Notes: generated by a model not told the origin, from the letters alone. A stretch of DNA of 6,979 nucleotides from Gemmatimonadota bacterium (GCA_025360265.1 JANYCP010000132.1:1-6979); one strand, 5' to 3'. Positions 1 through 6,658 are shown, counted from the stretch's first letter. Numbers and translations: made by a program.

Positions 1-878
1 GCAGCACCACCACGTCCGCCGCCGCCAGCGCCGAACGTTTGGACGTTGCCGAGTCCGCCACCACCGGCCATCATCGCCTTCATTCCTTCAATCACCGAAT
101 CCTTGACGGCCTTCTGCTCGGTTTCCGACAGCATGATCGGCGTGAACGGCAGCGGACCGGTACGACCAGTTTCCCGGCCGTTACGTCCCCACACCACTTG
201 GTACGTGTCCGCGACGACGCGCGCCATCAATCCATCGGAGCGCACCGCCACGGCATCACGGAAGACGAACGGCATCATGCCGGTCAGCTTGAGTTGATCG
301 GCGCGACGGGTGCGATAGGTCATCTGCGGTTCGTCGGCATCGGCGCCCGGCGAGAAGCGCGTGATGCCGGCGCTTCCAGTCAACATCTTGGTCGCCGTGT
401 CAACGGTTTCCGGCAACGTGAAATAGAGTGCGCCATTCTGGTCGGCGCCGATCGGTGTGCCGATGCGTCGATTGTTGCTCGTCGCGGGCATCGCGATGAA
501 GCGGCCGATGTCGCCCTTCGACGATACCGTCAGCAGCTTGCGATTCAACGGATCGTACAAGCCGAGCGAGTCGCCCGGCAACCGCAGCACGACCGACGCC
601 GACTTGTAGCTCGCGACATCGTCACCTTGGGTGCCGACGACATCGACGCCGCCCTTGTTCAGGTCAACGAGGCGGAAAATCTGTTCCTTGATGTCGCTGG
701 CAACGACGCGACCATCGGCGAGTTCCTGCATCGAAAAGAGTCGTCCGAGGGTGTACTTCGACTTGGCGGTCGCCCGGCCGAGGTTGACGGACGGGACCGC
801 CTGGGCGGCGACCGACCCTGCCAGGGTCGCGAGCAGAGCTGCGGCGGTAAGGGTTGGGGCCAGACGTCTCGAAGGCAT
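1..878 (-). CDS. Exported six-bladed beta-propeller-like protein (partial, 3' end beyond the window)
   Basis: The minus strand is open from an ATG at 878 down to the left edge, giving 292 codons with no stop, so the C-terminus is missing. Residues 1-25 look like a Sec signal peptide: Arg-Arg near the start, an Ala/Leu-rich core, and cleavage probably after the Ala-Ala that precedes Gln26. The mature part reads like the secreted six-bladed (NHL/TolB-type) propellers common in Gemmatimonadota and Bacteroidota: 'LADGRVVASD' (53-62), a 'VGTQGDD' turn (81-87) where such proteins often carry a GxGPGE-type motif, then 'LPGDSLGLYD' (100-109) and 'NRKLLTV' (112-118). From about residue 267 the chain turns Gly-rich (GGGG twice), so the visible end may be a linker or tail. 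A good ribosome site (AGAGG at 886-890) lies 7 nt before the ATG and fixes the start. The ligand or substrate is unknown. The coding call is firm; the fold is inferred from sequence pattern only. Confidence 0.82.
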   Translation of the reverse strand, partial: MPSRRLAPTLTAAALLATLAGSVAAQAVPSVNLGRATAKSKYTLGRLFSMQELADGRVVASDIKEQIFRLVDLNKGGVDVVGTQGDDVASYKSASVVLRLPGDSLGLYDPLNRKLLTVSSKGDIGRFIAMPATSNNRRIGTPIGADQNGALYFTLPETVDTATKMLTGSAGITRFSPGADADEPQMTYRTRRADQLKLTGMMPFVFRDAVAVRSDGLMARVVADTYQVVWGRNGRETGRTGPLPFTPIMLSETEQKAVKDSVIEGMKAMMAGGGGLGNVQTFGAGGGGRGGA

Positions 879-986
879 TCGGGGACCTCTTGATGAGGAT
901 GGCGGATCAATTCTAACGATTCTCAGGCGCGCCCGAGGGTCGCAGCGCCTTGCTCCCCTCCGGAACGGCTCGTAGCTTCGCTGGCG
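879..986. promoter_or_regulatory. Divergent intergenic region with candidate promoters
   Basis: These 108 bp separate the minus-strand propeller gene from the plus-strand operon and should hold promoters for both. On the minus strand TAGAAT (910-915) resembles a -10 box and lies about 31 bp before the ATG at 878, but I see no good -35 at the right distance. On the plus strand TTGATG (890-895) and TAACGA (914-919) are 18 bp apart and could be a -35/-10 pair. The two candidates overlap, so the genes might compete for polymerase. No operator palindrome stands out. This is inference from short motifs only. Confidence 0.3.
886..890 (-). promoter_or_regulatory. Ribosome binding site of the propeller gene
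   Basis: Read on the minus strand this is AGAGG, seven bases before the ATG at 878. It supports that start, because the gene has no visible stop and could otherwise be dismissed as an open edge frame. Confidence 0.6.
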
Positions 987-1850
987 ATGCCCTTTTCTCA
1001 TGGCGGCCAGCTCAATCCCTGGAAGGCCGCTGGGGCGGCCTCTGCCGCGCCGGCGACCCTGACCCAGCCCAAACCAACGACAACCGCTGACGCGGCGGCC
1101 GGCAAGGTCACCATCATCACCGGGGGAGCCACCGGCCTCGGCCGAACGATCGCCATGGAATTCGGTCGGGCCGGCGCCAAGGTGGCGTTCTGCTGGTATG
1201 AAATGGACGGCCGGGAGGTCGAGGCAAACGCCCTGCTCACTGAGACGACCCTCACCGCCTCAGGGATCGACGTGTACGCCGCACGCTGCGACGTGCGTGA
1301 TCGCAAGCAGGTCGATCGGTTTGTGGCGGATGTGGTGGAGCGCTTTGGCACGGTCAATTACCTCATCAATAACGCTGGCATCGCCCACGATGGCGCGCTC
1401 TGGCGTCTCACGCCGGCGGTGTGGGACGCGGTGATGGACACCAACGTGACTGGCGCGTTCAACTGTCTTGCCGCGTGCGCCGCGATCTTCCGCGAGCAAC
1501 ACAGTGGCAAGGTCGTCAACGTGTCGGCGCACCAGGCGCAGCGCCCGGGATTTGGTGTGTCGTCCTACGCGGCCAGCAAGGCAGCCCTGGAAGGTTTGAC
1601 GCGGGCAGCCGCCGTGGATTTCGGGCCGTCAAACGTCAACGTGAACGCGGTCGCTCCGGGATTTATTCATACCGAGCGACTCGACTTGCTGCCGCGCGAC
1701 CTGATCGAACGCACCCGCAAGCGTGCCGTGCTTGGACGGCTGGCCGAGCCGGAAGACATCGCCAAGGTGATCGCTTTCCTCTGCTCAGAGGCGGCCAGGC
1801 ATATCACCGGCCAGACGATCGTGGTGGACGGGGGTCTCTCGCTGGAATAG
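987..1850 (+). CDS. Short-chain dehydrogenase/reductase (SDR), FabG-like, with altered active-site serine
   Basis: A 287-residue classical SDR, expected to be a cytosolic NAD(P)(H)-dependent oxidoreductase. The cofactor motif TGGATGLG is at 45-52, NNAG at 128-131, the helix-4 Asn is N153 (in DTNVTG), and the catalytic YxxxK is Y194/K198. The C-terminal 'VDGG' matches the family end. Two things are odd. First, the catalytic Ser normally sits 13 residues before the Tyr, but here that position is Ala181, with a Ser one place earlier (S180). Second, about 38 Ala/Pro/Thr-rich residues precede the first beta-strand, whereas most FabG-type enzymes have 5-10. No in-frame ATG, GTG or TTG lies between the upstream stop at 894 and 987, and the next in-frame ATG is inside the Rossmann fold, so 987 is kept although it lacks a clear ribosome site. 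It is the first gene of the operon, and the lipoprotein gene begins 10 bp after its stop. The substrate cannot be assigned; FabG (3-oxoacyl-ACP reductase) is only the nearest well-known relative. Confidence 0.9.
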   Translation: MPFSHGGQLNPWKAAGAASAAPATLTQPKPTTTADAAAGKVTIITGGATGLGRTIAMEFGRAGAKVAFCWYEMDGREVEANALLTETTLTASGIDVYAARCDVRDRKQVDRFVADVVERFGTVNYLINNAGIAHDGALWRLTPAVWDAVMDTNVTGAFNCLAACAAIFREQHSGKVVNVSAHQAQRPGFGVSSYAASKAALEGLTRAAAVDFGPSNVNVNAVAPGFIHTERLDLLPRDLIERTRKRAVLGRLAEPEDIAKVIAFLCSEAARHITGQTIVVDGGLSLE

Positions 1851-1860
1851 CTTTCGACGC

Positions 1861-2484
1861 GTGAACAAGCCCATCTGCTCCCTTTTCCTGGCATTACTGC
1901 TCACCACCGGCTGTGCTCACGTGCAGTCCACCGCAAAGCCACCCAAGCCGCTGCCGGCACCGGGGTTGCTCCTCGCGCCCATTTCAAGTCAACCGATTCC
2001 GGTGCTTCCCGTCACGTACATCGTCGCCGATAGTGCCGTGCCCGGAATGCCTGCCGCGCGCATGGCGCAGTTGACGTGGGCCGACTCAGTGCTGGCAGAA
2101 GCACTGCAGGCGCACGGACCGGAAGCCACCTGGGTCTTCCCGCCGGAATTGCGGCGCGTCGCCAAGCGAGGCGCCGGCGTCGTCGCCGATCCCGATCGGA
2201 TGACGCAAGCGGTGATGCGCTTCTCCAATGTGTCGAAGGTGCCTGATCCCTTGCTGTCGAACTTGCGCGGCCTGATCGCGATGACGAACAGTCGAGCGGT
2301 GTTGATTCCGGCGATGTGGCGGATCACCAATACGCCCGAGGGTGTGAAGGTCGAAGCGACCCTCGTGCTGGTCGATGCCCGGACCGGAACGGTGATGTGG
2401 CGCAGCAGTCCGGTGGCCACCGCAGCAACCGCCGGTGCCGCGCTGGCCGCCACGATCGCGCGGGTCCTTCCGGACCTGCACTAG
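1861..2484 (+). CDS. Small lipoprotein of unknown function
   Basis: A 207-residue predicted lipoprotein with a GTG start. The N-terminus has Lys3, a Leu-rich core and a lipobox-like LTTGC ending at Cys18, so the mature protein should be lipid-anchored at Cys18. The lipobox is slightly unusual, with Thr at -3 and Leu at -4. A Pro-rich linker follows (about 27-50). The C-terminal part has 'LVLVDARTGTVMWR' (168-181), a strand-turn-strand pattern (D-x-x-T-G-x-x-x-W) seen in several families of envelope lipoproteins that report or assemble surface structures, but this is not enough to name a family. There is no strong ribosome site before the GTG; the start rests on the signal sequence and on translation running on from the SDR stop 10 bp upstream. 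Its stop (2482-2484) directly abuts the ATG of the isocitrate dehydrogenase gene. Confidence 0.8.
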   Translation: MNKPICSLFLALLLTTGCAHVQSTAKPPKPLPAPGLLLAPISSQPIPVLPVTYIVADSAVPGMPAARMAQLTWADSVLAEALQAHGPEATWVFPPELRRVAKRGAGVVADPDRMTQAVMRFSNVSKVPDPLLSNLRGLIAMTNSRAVLIPAMWRITNTPEGVKVEATLVLVDARTGTVMWRSSPVATAATAGAALAATIARVLPDLH

Positions 2485-3501
2485 ATGGCGCGCGACATCA
2501 CGCTGATCCCCGGTGACGGGATCGGACCCGAAATCACCGACGCCACGCTCAAGGTGCTCGCCGCGACCGGCCTCGTCTTCAACTGGGATCGCCAGCTCGG
2601 CGGCATGGCCGCCGTGGCCGCCACCGGTGATCCGCTGCCCGAAGCAACCCTCGCCAGCATTCGTCGCACCCGCCTCGCACTCAAGGGTCCGCTCACAACG
2701 CCAGTGGGCGGCGGCTTCCGCTCGATCAATGTCGCGCTGCGCAAGGAATTCGAGTTGTACGCGAACGTGCGCCCGGCGAAAACGATCGTGCACGGGCAAC
2801 GCTACGACAACATCGACATCGTGCTGGTGCGCGAGAATCTGGAAGGGTTGTATATCGGGCAGGAGCGCTGGGTGGAGCGCGACGGTGATCCGCACGGCCA
2901 GGCGGAATCGGTCGCGGTTGTAACGCGCAGTGGTTCAGAGCGGGTGATTCGCTACGCGTTCGAGTATGCGGCGCAACACGGCCGCAAGAAAGTTTCGATC
3001 GTGCACAAGGCGAACATCCTGAAGAACACGTCGGGATTATTTCTTGAAGTCGGTCGCGAGATTGCGAAGGAGTACGCAGGGCGCGTCGAGATGAACGAGC
3101 TGATCATCGACAACTGCGCCATGCAGCTGGTGATGCGCCCCGAACAGTTCGACGTGATCGTCACCACGAACCTGTTTGGCGACATTCTCAGCGACGAAAT
3201 TTCCGGACTGGTCGGCGGACTGGGCCTCGCACCCGGCGGCAACATCGGTACCAGCGCCGCCATCTTCGAAGCAGTGCACGGATCCGCTCCCGATATCGCG
3301 GGGCAGGGGATCGCCAATCCATCGGCGCTGATTCTCGCTGCCGCCATGATGCTCGATCATCTCGGCGAAACCGCCGCGGGCGACCGGGTTCGTCGCGCCA
3401 TCGTCGCCACGATCGTCGCCGACGAGGTGCGCACCCGCGACCTCGGCGGAACCGCCAGCACCGGGGAGTTTGGCGATGCCGTCGCCCGCCGGGTGGTGTG
3501 A
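2485..3501 (+). CDS. NAD-type isocitrate dehydrogenase (isocitrate/isopropylmalate dehydrogenase family)
   Basis: A 338-residue full-length beta-decarboxylating dehydrogenase. The likely reaction is oxidation of isocitrate to 2-oxoglutarate and CO2 with NAD+, in the TCA cycle in the cytosol. Visible motifs are 'IPGDGIGPE' near the start, the substrate-binding SxNxxLRK (S80, N82, R86), R96 in 'YANVRP', R116 in 'VRENLEGLY' with Y123, catalytic K175 in 'HKANILK', and metal ligands D209, D233 and D237 (the last two in NLFGDILSDE). 'HGSAPDIAG' (265-273) carries D270-I271, the pair expected for NAD rather than NADP use in this family. 'VRENLEGLY' and 'ANVRP' fit isocitrate (or homoisocitrate) enzymes better than isopropylmalate dehydrogenase, which usually has 'VRELTGG'. 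No lysine or leucine biosynthesis genes are nearby. The ATG directly follows the lipoprotein stop with no clear ribosome site, which suggests translational coupling. Its last 26 bp overlap the next gene. Confidence 0.9.
   Translation: MARDITLIPGDGIGPEITDATLKVLAATGLVFNWDRQLGGMAAVAATGDPLPEATLASIRRTRLALKGPLTTPVGGGFRSINVALRKEFELYANVRPAKTIVHGQRYDNIDIVLVRENLEGLYIGQERWVERDGDPHGQAESVAVVTRSGSERVIRYAFEYAAQHGRKKVSIVHKANILKNTSGLFLEVGREIAKEYAGRVEMNELIIDNCAMQLVMRPEQFDVIVTTNLFGDILSDEISGLVGGLGLAPGGNIGTSAAIFEAVHGSAPDIAGQGIANPSALILAAAMMLDHLGETAAGDRVRRAIVATIVADEVRTRDLGGTASTGEFGDAVARRVV
3463..3468 (+). promoter_or_regulatory. Ribosome binding site deciding the zinc-ribbon gene start
   Basis: GGGGAG lies inside the end of the isocitrate dehydrogenase gene, 7 nt before ATG 3476. 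An in-frame TTG at 3470 would be only one base from it, so the ATG is the better start. Confidence 0.6.
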
Positions 3502-3766
3502 GGTTCCCTGTGTTGAATGCGGCAAGTTTGTCGCGGGAATCAACTTCGTTGAACGCTGCCCCGAATGCATGGAACGGCGAACGGCGCGCGCGACCAGACT
3601 GGCATCTCGTGCGGCGATCATTGCGACGATACTGACGGCAGTGTGGGTGTTCTGGCATATGCCCAACAACAACCTGGCGCGCTGGTACGCAGGCGTCGGC
3701 ATCGGCGGGACGTACTTGCTCGTGCGATTGATTGTCAAAAGAATTGCCATGGAGGCATTGCCGTGA
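3476..3766 (+). CDS. Small zinc-ribbon protein with two membrane helices, unknown function
   Basis: A 96-residue protein, not recognised as a named family. The N-terminal part has two CxxC knuckles, C12-VE-C15 and C28-PE-C31, which should bind one zinc ion as a zinc ribbon; an extra Cys is at position 8. A basic stretch (R34-R45) follows, then two predicted transmembrane segments at about 46-62 and 70-87, joined by a short polar turn (NNN, 64-66). The basic stretch before the first helix favours a cytosolic ribbon by the positive-inside rule. It starts inside the isocitrate dehydrogenase gene (26-bp overlap, different frame), and its stop overlaps the GTG of the DUF4139 gene. The clear domain pattern and ribosome site make it a real gene, though its role is unknown. 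A membrane anchor or sensor subunit is one possibility, but nothing here shows it. Confidence 0.8.
   Translation: MPSPAGWCEVPCVECGKFVAGINFVERCPECMERRTARATRLASRAAIIATILTAVWVFWHMPNNNLARWYAGVGIGGTYLLVRLIVKRIAMEALP
3751..3755 (+). promoter_or_regulatory. Ribosome binding site deciding the DUF4139 gene start
   Basis: GGAGG lies 7 nt before GTG 3763. It is the strongest ribosome site in the operon and shows that the gene starts at this GTG, directly before the signal peptide, rather than at ATG codons farther upstream in the same frame. Confidence 0.7.
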
Positions 3767-5196
3767 AAAACAGGCATGGGGCGCGGGCCTTGGCGCTTGG
3801 GTTATTGCTCCCAGCGATGATCGCTGCGCAGTCTCCGGCGACATCGGTCACACTGTTCAACTCGGGGCGCGTGCTGGTGCGACGCACCGTGCCAATGTCG
3901 ACTCCGGTCGGCGTGTCGACACAGACTTTCGCGCTCGGCGAGTTCAATCCCGTGACCTTCGCCCTGCTCGACCCTGGCGTGCAACTGGTCAGCGTGAAAT
4001 CCGACGCGCAACTGAACGAGCAGACGCTGCTCCGCCGGTATGCCGGGCGTGCCTTCGAGATTGATACCGGTCGCGCGGGTGCACCATCGCGGCGCGCTAC
4101 GCTGCTGTCGATGGATCCGGAGCGATGGGAGTGGTCCGACCGCGGCGGCGTCGTGTTCGGGCACCCCGGCCGAGTGGTGTGGCCGAAGGATCTCGTGCCA
4201 GCGCTCATGTCGGCCGACGTTGCGCTGCAGAGCGATCGCGCCCGGCAGAGCCTCAAGATCATGTACGAAACCAGCGGCGGCGCATGGGCGACGTCGTATC
4301 GCCTCTATCTCGGCGCGTCAGGCCGCATTGAAGGCATCGCATCGATTGCTTCAGGTGTGCTGCAATTGGCCGACGCAGAGGTGCAGCTGCTTAGTGGCGA
4401 CATTGGTCAGGGTGCGCCGCCGTCGGTCCGCGGTGGCAGAGTGGATCAAAACACCGCCTACAGCGACGGCGTACCGGCGATGAATGGCATCGCGTCTACA
4501 AGCATGCTTCTCAGCGTCCGTGGCGGGCGATCAGCGGAGAGCGAGAGTGCCGGTGAAGGTCATCTCTACACGCTGCCGTCGCGCGTCACATTCGTCCCTG
4601 GTTCGTCGATCGTGGTCCCGCTCTTCGACCCGACGCCAGCGAAAGCTGATCGACGCTACACAGTCAGCGGGGCATTGAATTATTACGGTGGATTTGGTCA
4701 GCAACCGGATGAACAACCGGTGCCGGTGACCGTCGCATACCGTCTCGATCGCAAGTCGGGTACGGCGTTTGGCGATCTGCCGCTCCCGGGCGGATACGTC
4801 GGCATCTACGATCTGGACAAGAGCGGACGCATGCAGCTGGTCGGACAGGGCAACATCCAGCACACGGCCGCTGGCGCCGAGATGCTGGTGGAATCGGGGA
4901 GCGCGTTCGACGTGACGGCGAAGCGCGTGCAAACGGATTTCTCCACCAGTCGCAATCTCGGGCCCGCTGGCACGCCGATCGGCACGGTGGCGCTCGCGTC
5001 GTATCGCGTGACGCTCCAGAACGCGAAGGACTCCGCCGTCACGGTCGAAGTGCGTGAAGATCGCTCGGGTGAGTGGTCGGTGCTGCAGAGTTCCATTCCC
5101 TCGGAGAAACGCTCCGCGACGCGCGCGGTCTTCCCAGTCACGATTCCGGCCAAGGGCACCGTGGTGCTTACCTATCGTGTTCGCGTGGTGTGGTGA
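3763..5196 (+). CDS. Exported DUF4139 domain-containing protein
   Basis: A 477-residue protein with a GTG start. Residues 1-22 form a signal peptide (Lys/Arg start, Ala/Leu core, probable cleavage between Ala22 and Gln23). The rest matches the DUF4139 pattern: an N-terminal strand 'VTLFNSGRVLVRR', 'MYETSGGAWATSYRLYLG' (from 167, the family's 'W-x-a-x-Y-x-l' core), 'EVQLLSGDIG' (to 215; family 'l-x-L-v-x-G-d'), 'YTLPSRVTF' (269-277) and 'LPLPGGYVGIYD' (339-350). Family members are secreted or periplasmic beta-rich proteins of unknown biochemical role. SVRGGR occurs twice, flanking a low-complexity stretch of about 35 residues that interrupts the conserved core. The GTG overlaps the upstream stop (GTGA), and the stop overlaps the GTG of the phosphoesterase gene in the same way. 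Translation of the longer upstream frame would lose the signal peptide and ignore the ribosome site. No transmembrane helix is seen apart from the signal. Confidence 0.87.
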   Translation: MKNRHGARALALGLLLPAMIAAQSPATSVTLFNSGRVLVRRTVPMSTPVGVSTQTFALGEFNPVTFALLDPGVQLVSVKSDAQLNEQTLLRRYAGRAFEIDTGRAGAPSRRATLLSMDPERWEWSDRGGVVFGHPGRVVWPKDLVPALMSADVALQSDRARQSLKIMYETSGGAWATSYRLYLGASGRIEGIASIASGVLQLADAEVQLLSGDIGQGAPPSVRGGRVDQNTAYSDGVPAMNGIASTSMLLSVRGGRSAESESAGEGHLYTLPSRVTFVPGSSIVVPLFDPTPAKADRRYTVSGALNYYGGFGQQPDEQPVPVTVAYRLDRKSGTAFGDLPLPGGYVGIYDLDKSGRMQLVGQGNIQHTAAGAEMLVESGSAFDVTAKRVQTDFSTSRNLGPAGTPIGTVALASYRVTLQNAKDSAVTVEVREDRSGEWSVLQSSIPSEKRSATRAVFPVTIPAKGTVVLTYRVRVVW

Positions 5197-6026
5197 GTCG
5201 CGTAACAATTCTCCACTGCTCTGACCTGCACTTTGGTCAGGACGTCGATCTCGAGCAGATCGCCGGACTCGAGCGACTGGCGGAACAAGTCGCGCCCAAT
5301 GCAGTCGCGATTGCCGGCGACATCACCCAGCGAGCGCGACACGGCGAATTTCAGCGCGCATTGATCTTCGTGCAGGCGCTGCGTCGCATCGCGCCCACGC
5401 TGATCGTTCCCGGAAATCACGATGTGCAGTGGTGGGCCACCCCCTTTGACGTGATCGGTGCGGGCCCCAAGTATCAGAAATATCGGCGCTACTTCGGTGA
5501 TGATCTTACACCCGCGCTGGTGGTTGATGGCGCCATTCTTTGCGGCGTGCTCACGAGCTACGGTGTTGTTGCGGGATCGATGACACCCAACCTCAATGAC
5601 ATGGCAGTGAAGGGCCATCTCCCCGGCCGCGAGACCGAACGCGCGGCGATTCGCTTCAACGAGGAGAGCCCCGAGCTGCTCCGTATCATGGTGATGCACC
5701 AGAACTTGTTGCGTGGCCGGATTTCCGAGCGCATGGGGCTGGCCCGCTGGCGCGAAGCGTGGCGCAACGTGATGGATACCGGCGTCGACTTGGTGCTCTG
5801 CGGCCACGATCACGAAGAGCGCGCTGGCGCACTTCCCAACGGTGCGGTCGTGGCGACATCCGGCACGCATACATCCCGCACGCGCGGCAAGCGCCCATCG
5901 GCGTGCAACGTTGTCGTGGCCGCCGCACAGTCGATTGCGATTCACCATTACATCTGGGACGCAAGCGACCGGGCGTTTCACCCGGGACCGGAAATAATAT
6001 TTCCAAGGCCTCGCAAGCAGCCGTGA
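5193..6026 (+). CDS. Calcineurin-like metallophosphoesterase (class III phosphodiesterase-like)
   Basis: A 277-residue cytosolic phosphoesterase with the full set of metal-binding motifs in order: D11-L-H13, G42-D43, G74-N75-H76-D77, H169 (in MHQN) and G-H205-D-H207. These should bind two metal ions at one active site. The overall length and the spacing to GHDH fit the CpdA/Icc group (3',5'-cyclic-nucleotide phosphodiesterases), but many relatives act on other phosphodiesters or phosphomonoesters, so the substrate is open. There is no signal peptide. The start is taken at GTG 5193, which overlaps the DUF4139 stop by 4 bp; another GTG at 5190 would add one residue. There is no good ribosome site, so translation probably depends on re-initiation from the gene before it. 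Its stop overlaps the GTG of the SprT-like gene in the same GTGA manner. The family call is firm; a cyclic-nucleotide role is only possible. Confidence 0.9.
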   Translation: MSRVTILHCSDLHFGQDVDLEQIAGLERLAEQVAPNAVAIAGDITQRARHGEFQRALIFVQALRRIAPTLIVPGNHDVQWWATPFDVIGAGPKYQKYRRYFGDDLTPALVVDGAILCGVLTSYGVVAGSMTPNLNDMAVKGHLPGRETERAAIRFNEESPELLRIMVMHQNLLRGRISERMGLARWREAWRNVMDTGVDLVLCGHDHEERAGALPNGAVVATSGTHTSRTRGKRPSACNVVVAAAQSIAIHHYIWDASDRAFHPGPEIIFPRPRKQP

Positions 6027-6658
6027 CGCTGGCGGATCGCCTCTACTCCCTCGGCCTTAGTCCCGGCACGCCGGTCACCCTCACCCGCAATCGTACCGTG
6101 ATGATCAGCTGGCGCGCGCGCAGCGGACTCCGCCTGCACGCGGGATACGCCGCGGCGCCGGACGATGTGCTGCGCGCCATCGTGCAGTTTCTCACGCCGC
6201 GAGTACGGCGCGTAGAGAGGACTGCTGCGCGACGAATCTTCATGACGTTTCCGGTGGACCAACATGTGGCGTCTCGTCCGGAGCGCGCTCGTGCATTGCC
6301 GTCGATTGCACCACAGGATCAGTTATTCGTCGATCGACTCACCGTGATGCACGAGCTATTGAATGCGAGGCATTTCAACGGTTTACTCGCCGATATTCCA
6401 ATTCGCGTATCCGATCGGATGCGCAGCCGACTCGGCGAACTGCGAGCTGCACGCGGGCCCTCGCCGCCGATCATCGTGATTTCTCGTCGCCACATCCGCC
6501 GGCACGGCTGGGACGCCGTCTCGGACACCTTGCTGCATGAGATGGTGCATCAGTGGCAGGCGGAGCAGGGGCACCCGCTCGATCATGGCAGGGAATTCCG
6601 GCGGAAGGCGAGGGAAGTGGGCATCGTGCCGAGGGCCGTGGCGGATTTGAGGGGGTAG
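6023..6658 (+). CDS. SprT-like zinc metallopeptidase
   Basis: A 211-residue protein. The C-terminal half carries the gluzincin-type motif H172-E-M-V-H176 followed by 'HGREFR' with H188, as in SprT/SPRTN domains, where these three His bind zinc and the Glu is catalytic. 'LNARHFNGLL' and 'IRVSDRM' upstream of it match the start of the SprT domain. The first 90 or so residues ('VTLTRNRTVMISW...LRLHAGY...APDDVLRAIVQFL') resemble the beta-rich N-terminal part of YgjP/DUF45 metallopeptidases rather than SprT. No C-terminal Cys-based zinc ribbon, found in many SprT proteins, is present. Related SPRTN acts on DNA-protein crosslinks; that role is not shown here. The start is GTG 6023, overlapping the phosphoesterase stop. 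It is the last gene of the operon, and the inverted-repeat element begins at the base after its stop. Confidence 0.85.
   Translation: MTLADRLYSLGLSPGTPVTLTRNRTVMISWRARSGLRLHAGYAAAPDDVLRAIVQFLTPRVRRVERTAARRIFMTFPVDQHVASRPERARALPSIAPQDQLFVDRLTVMHELLNARHFNGLLADIPIRVSDRMRSRLGELRAARGPSPPIIVISRRHIRRHGWDAVSDTLLHEMVHQWQAEQGHPLDHGREFRRKAREVGIVPRAVADLRG

Noticed and set aside
39..893. A 284-codon open frame on the plus strand
   Set aside because: It is the complement of the propeller gene. Its product is rich in His and Arg with no signal peptide or known motif, while the minus strand has a signal peptide, a ribosome site and family-like motifs.
2086..2895. Long minus-strand open frame (269 codons)
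   Set aside because: It runs antisense across the lipoprotein and isocitrate dehydrogenase genes, is His/Arg-rich and has no motif; such shadows are common in GC-rich DNA.
3470..3475. TTG at 3470 as the start of the zinc-ribbon gene
   Set aside because: It is only one base from the GGGGAG site, whereas ATG 3476 has a 7-nt spacing.
3565..3762. Upstream extension of the DUF4139 frame to an ATG at 3565
   Set aside because: It overlaps the zinc-ribbon gene, places the signal peptide in the middle of the protein, and ignores the GGAGG site before GTG 3763.
3037..3844. Minus-strand open frames over the end of isocitrate dehydrogenase and the zinc-ribbon gene
   Set aside because: Low-complexity, Arg-rich translations without domains, opposite well-supported genes.
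5073..5192. Upstream extension of the phosphoesterase to an ATG at 5073
   Set aside because: The added residues lie over the conserved end of the DUF4139 gene and show no domain; the family's first strand begins just after GTG 5193.
5759..6022. Upstream extension of the SprT-like frame to 5759
   Set aside because: The added 88 residues are Arg-rich shadow of the phosphoesterase gene; GTG 6023 in the GTGA overlap fits the pattern of the operon.
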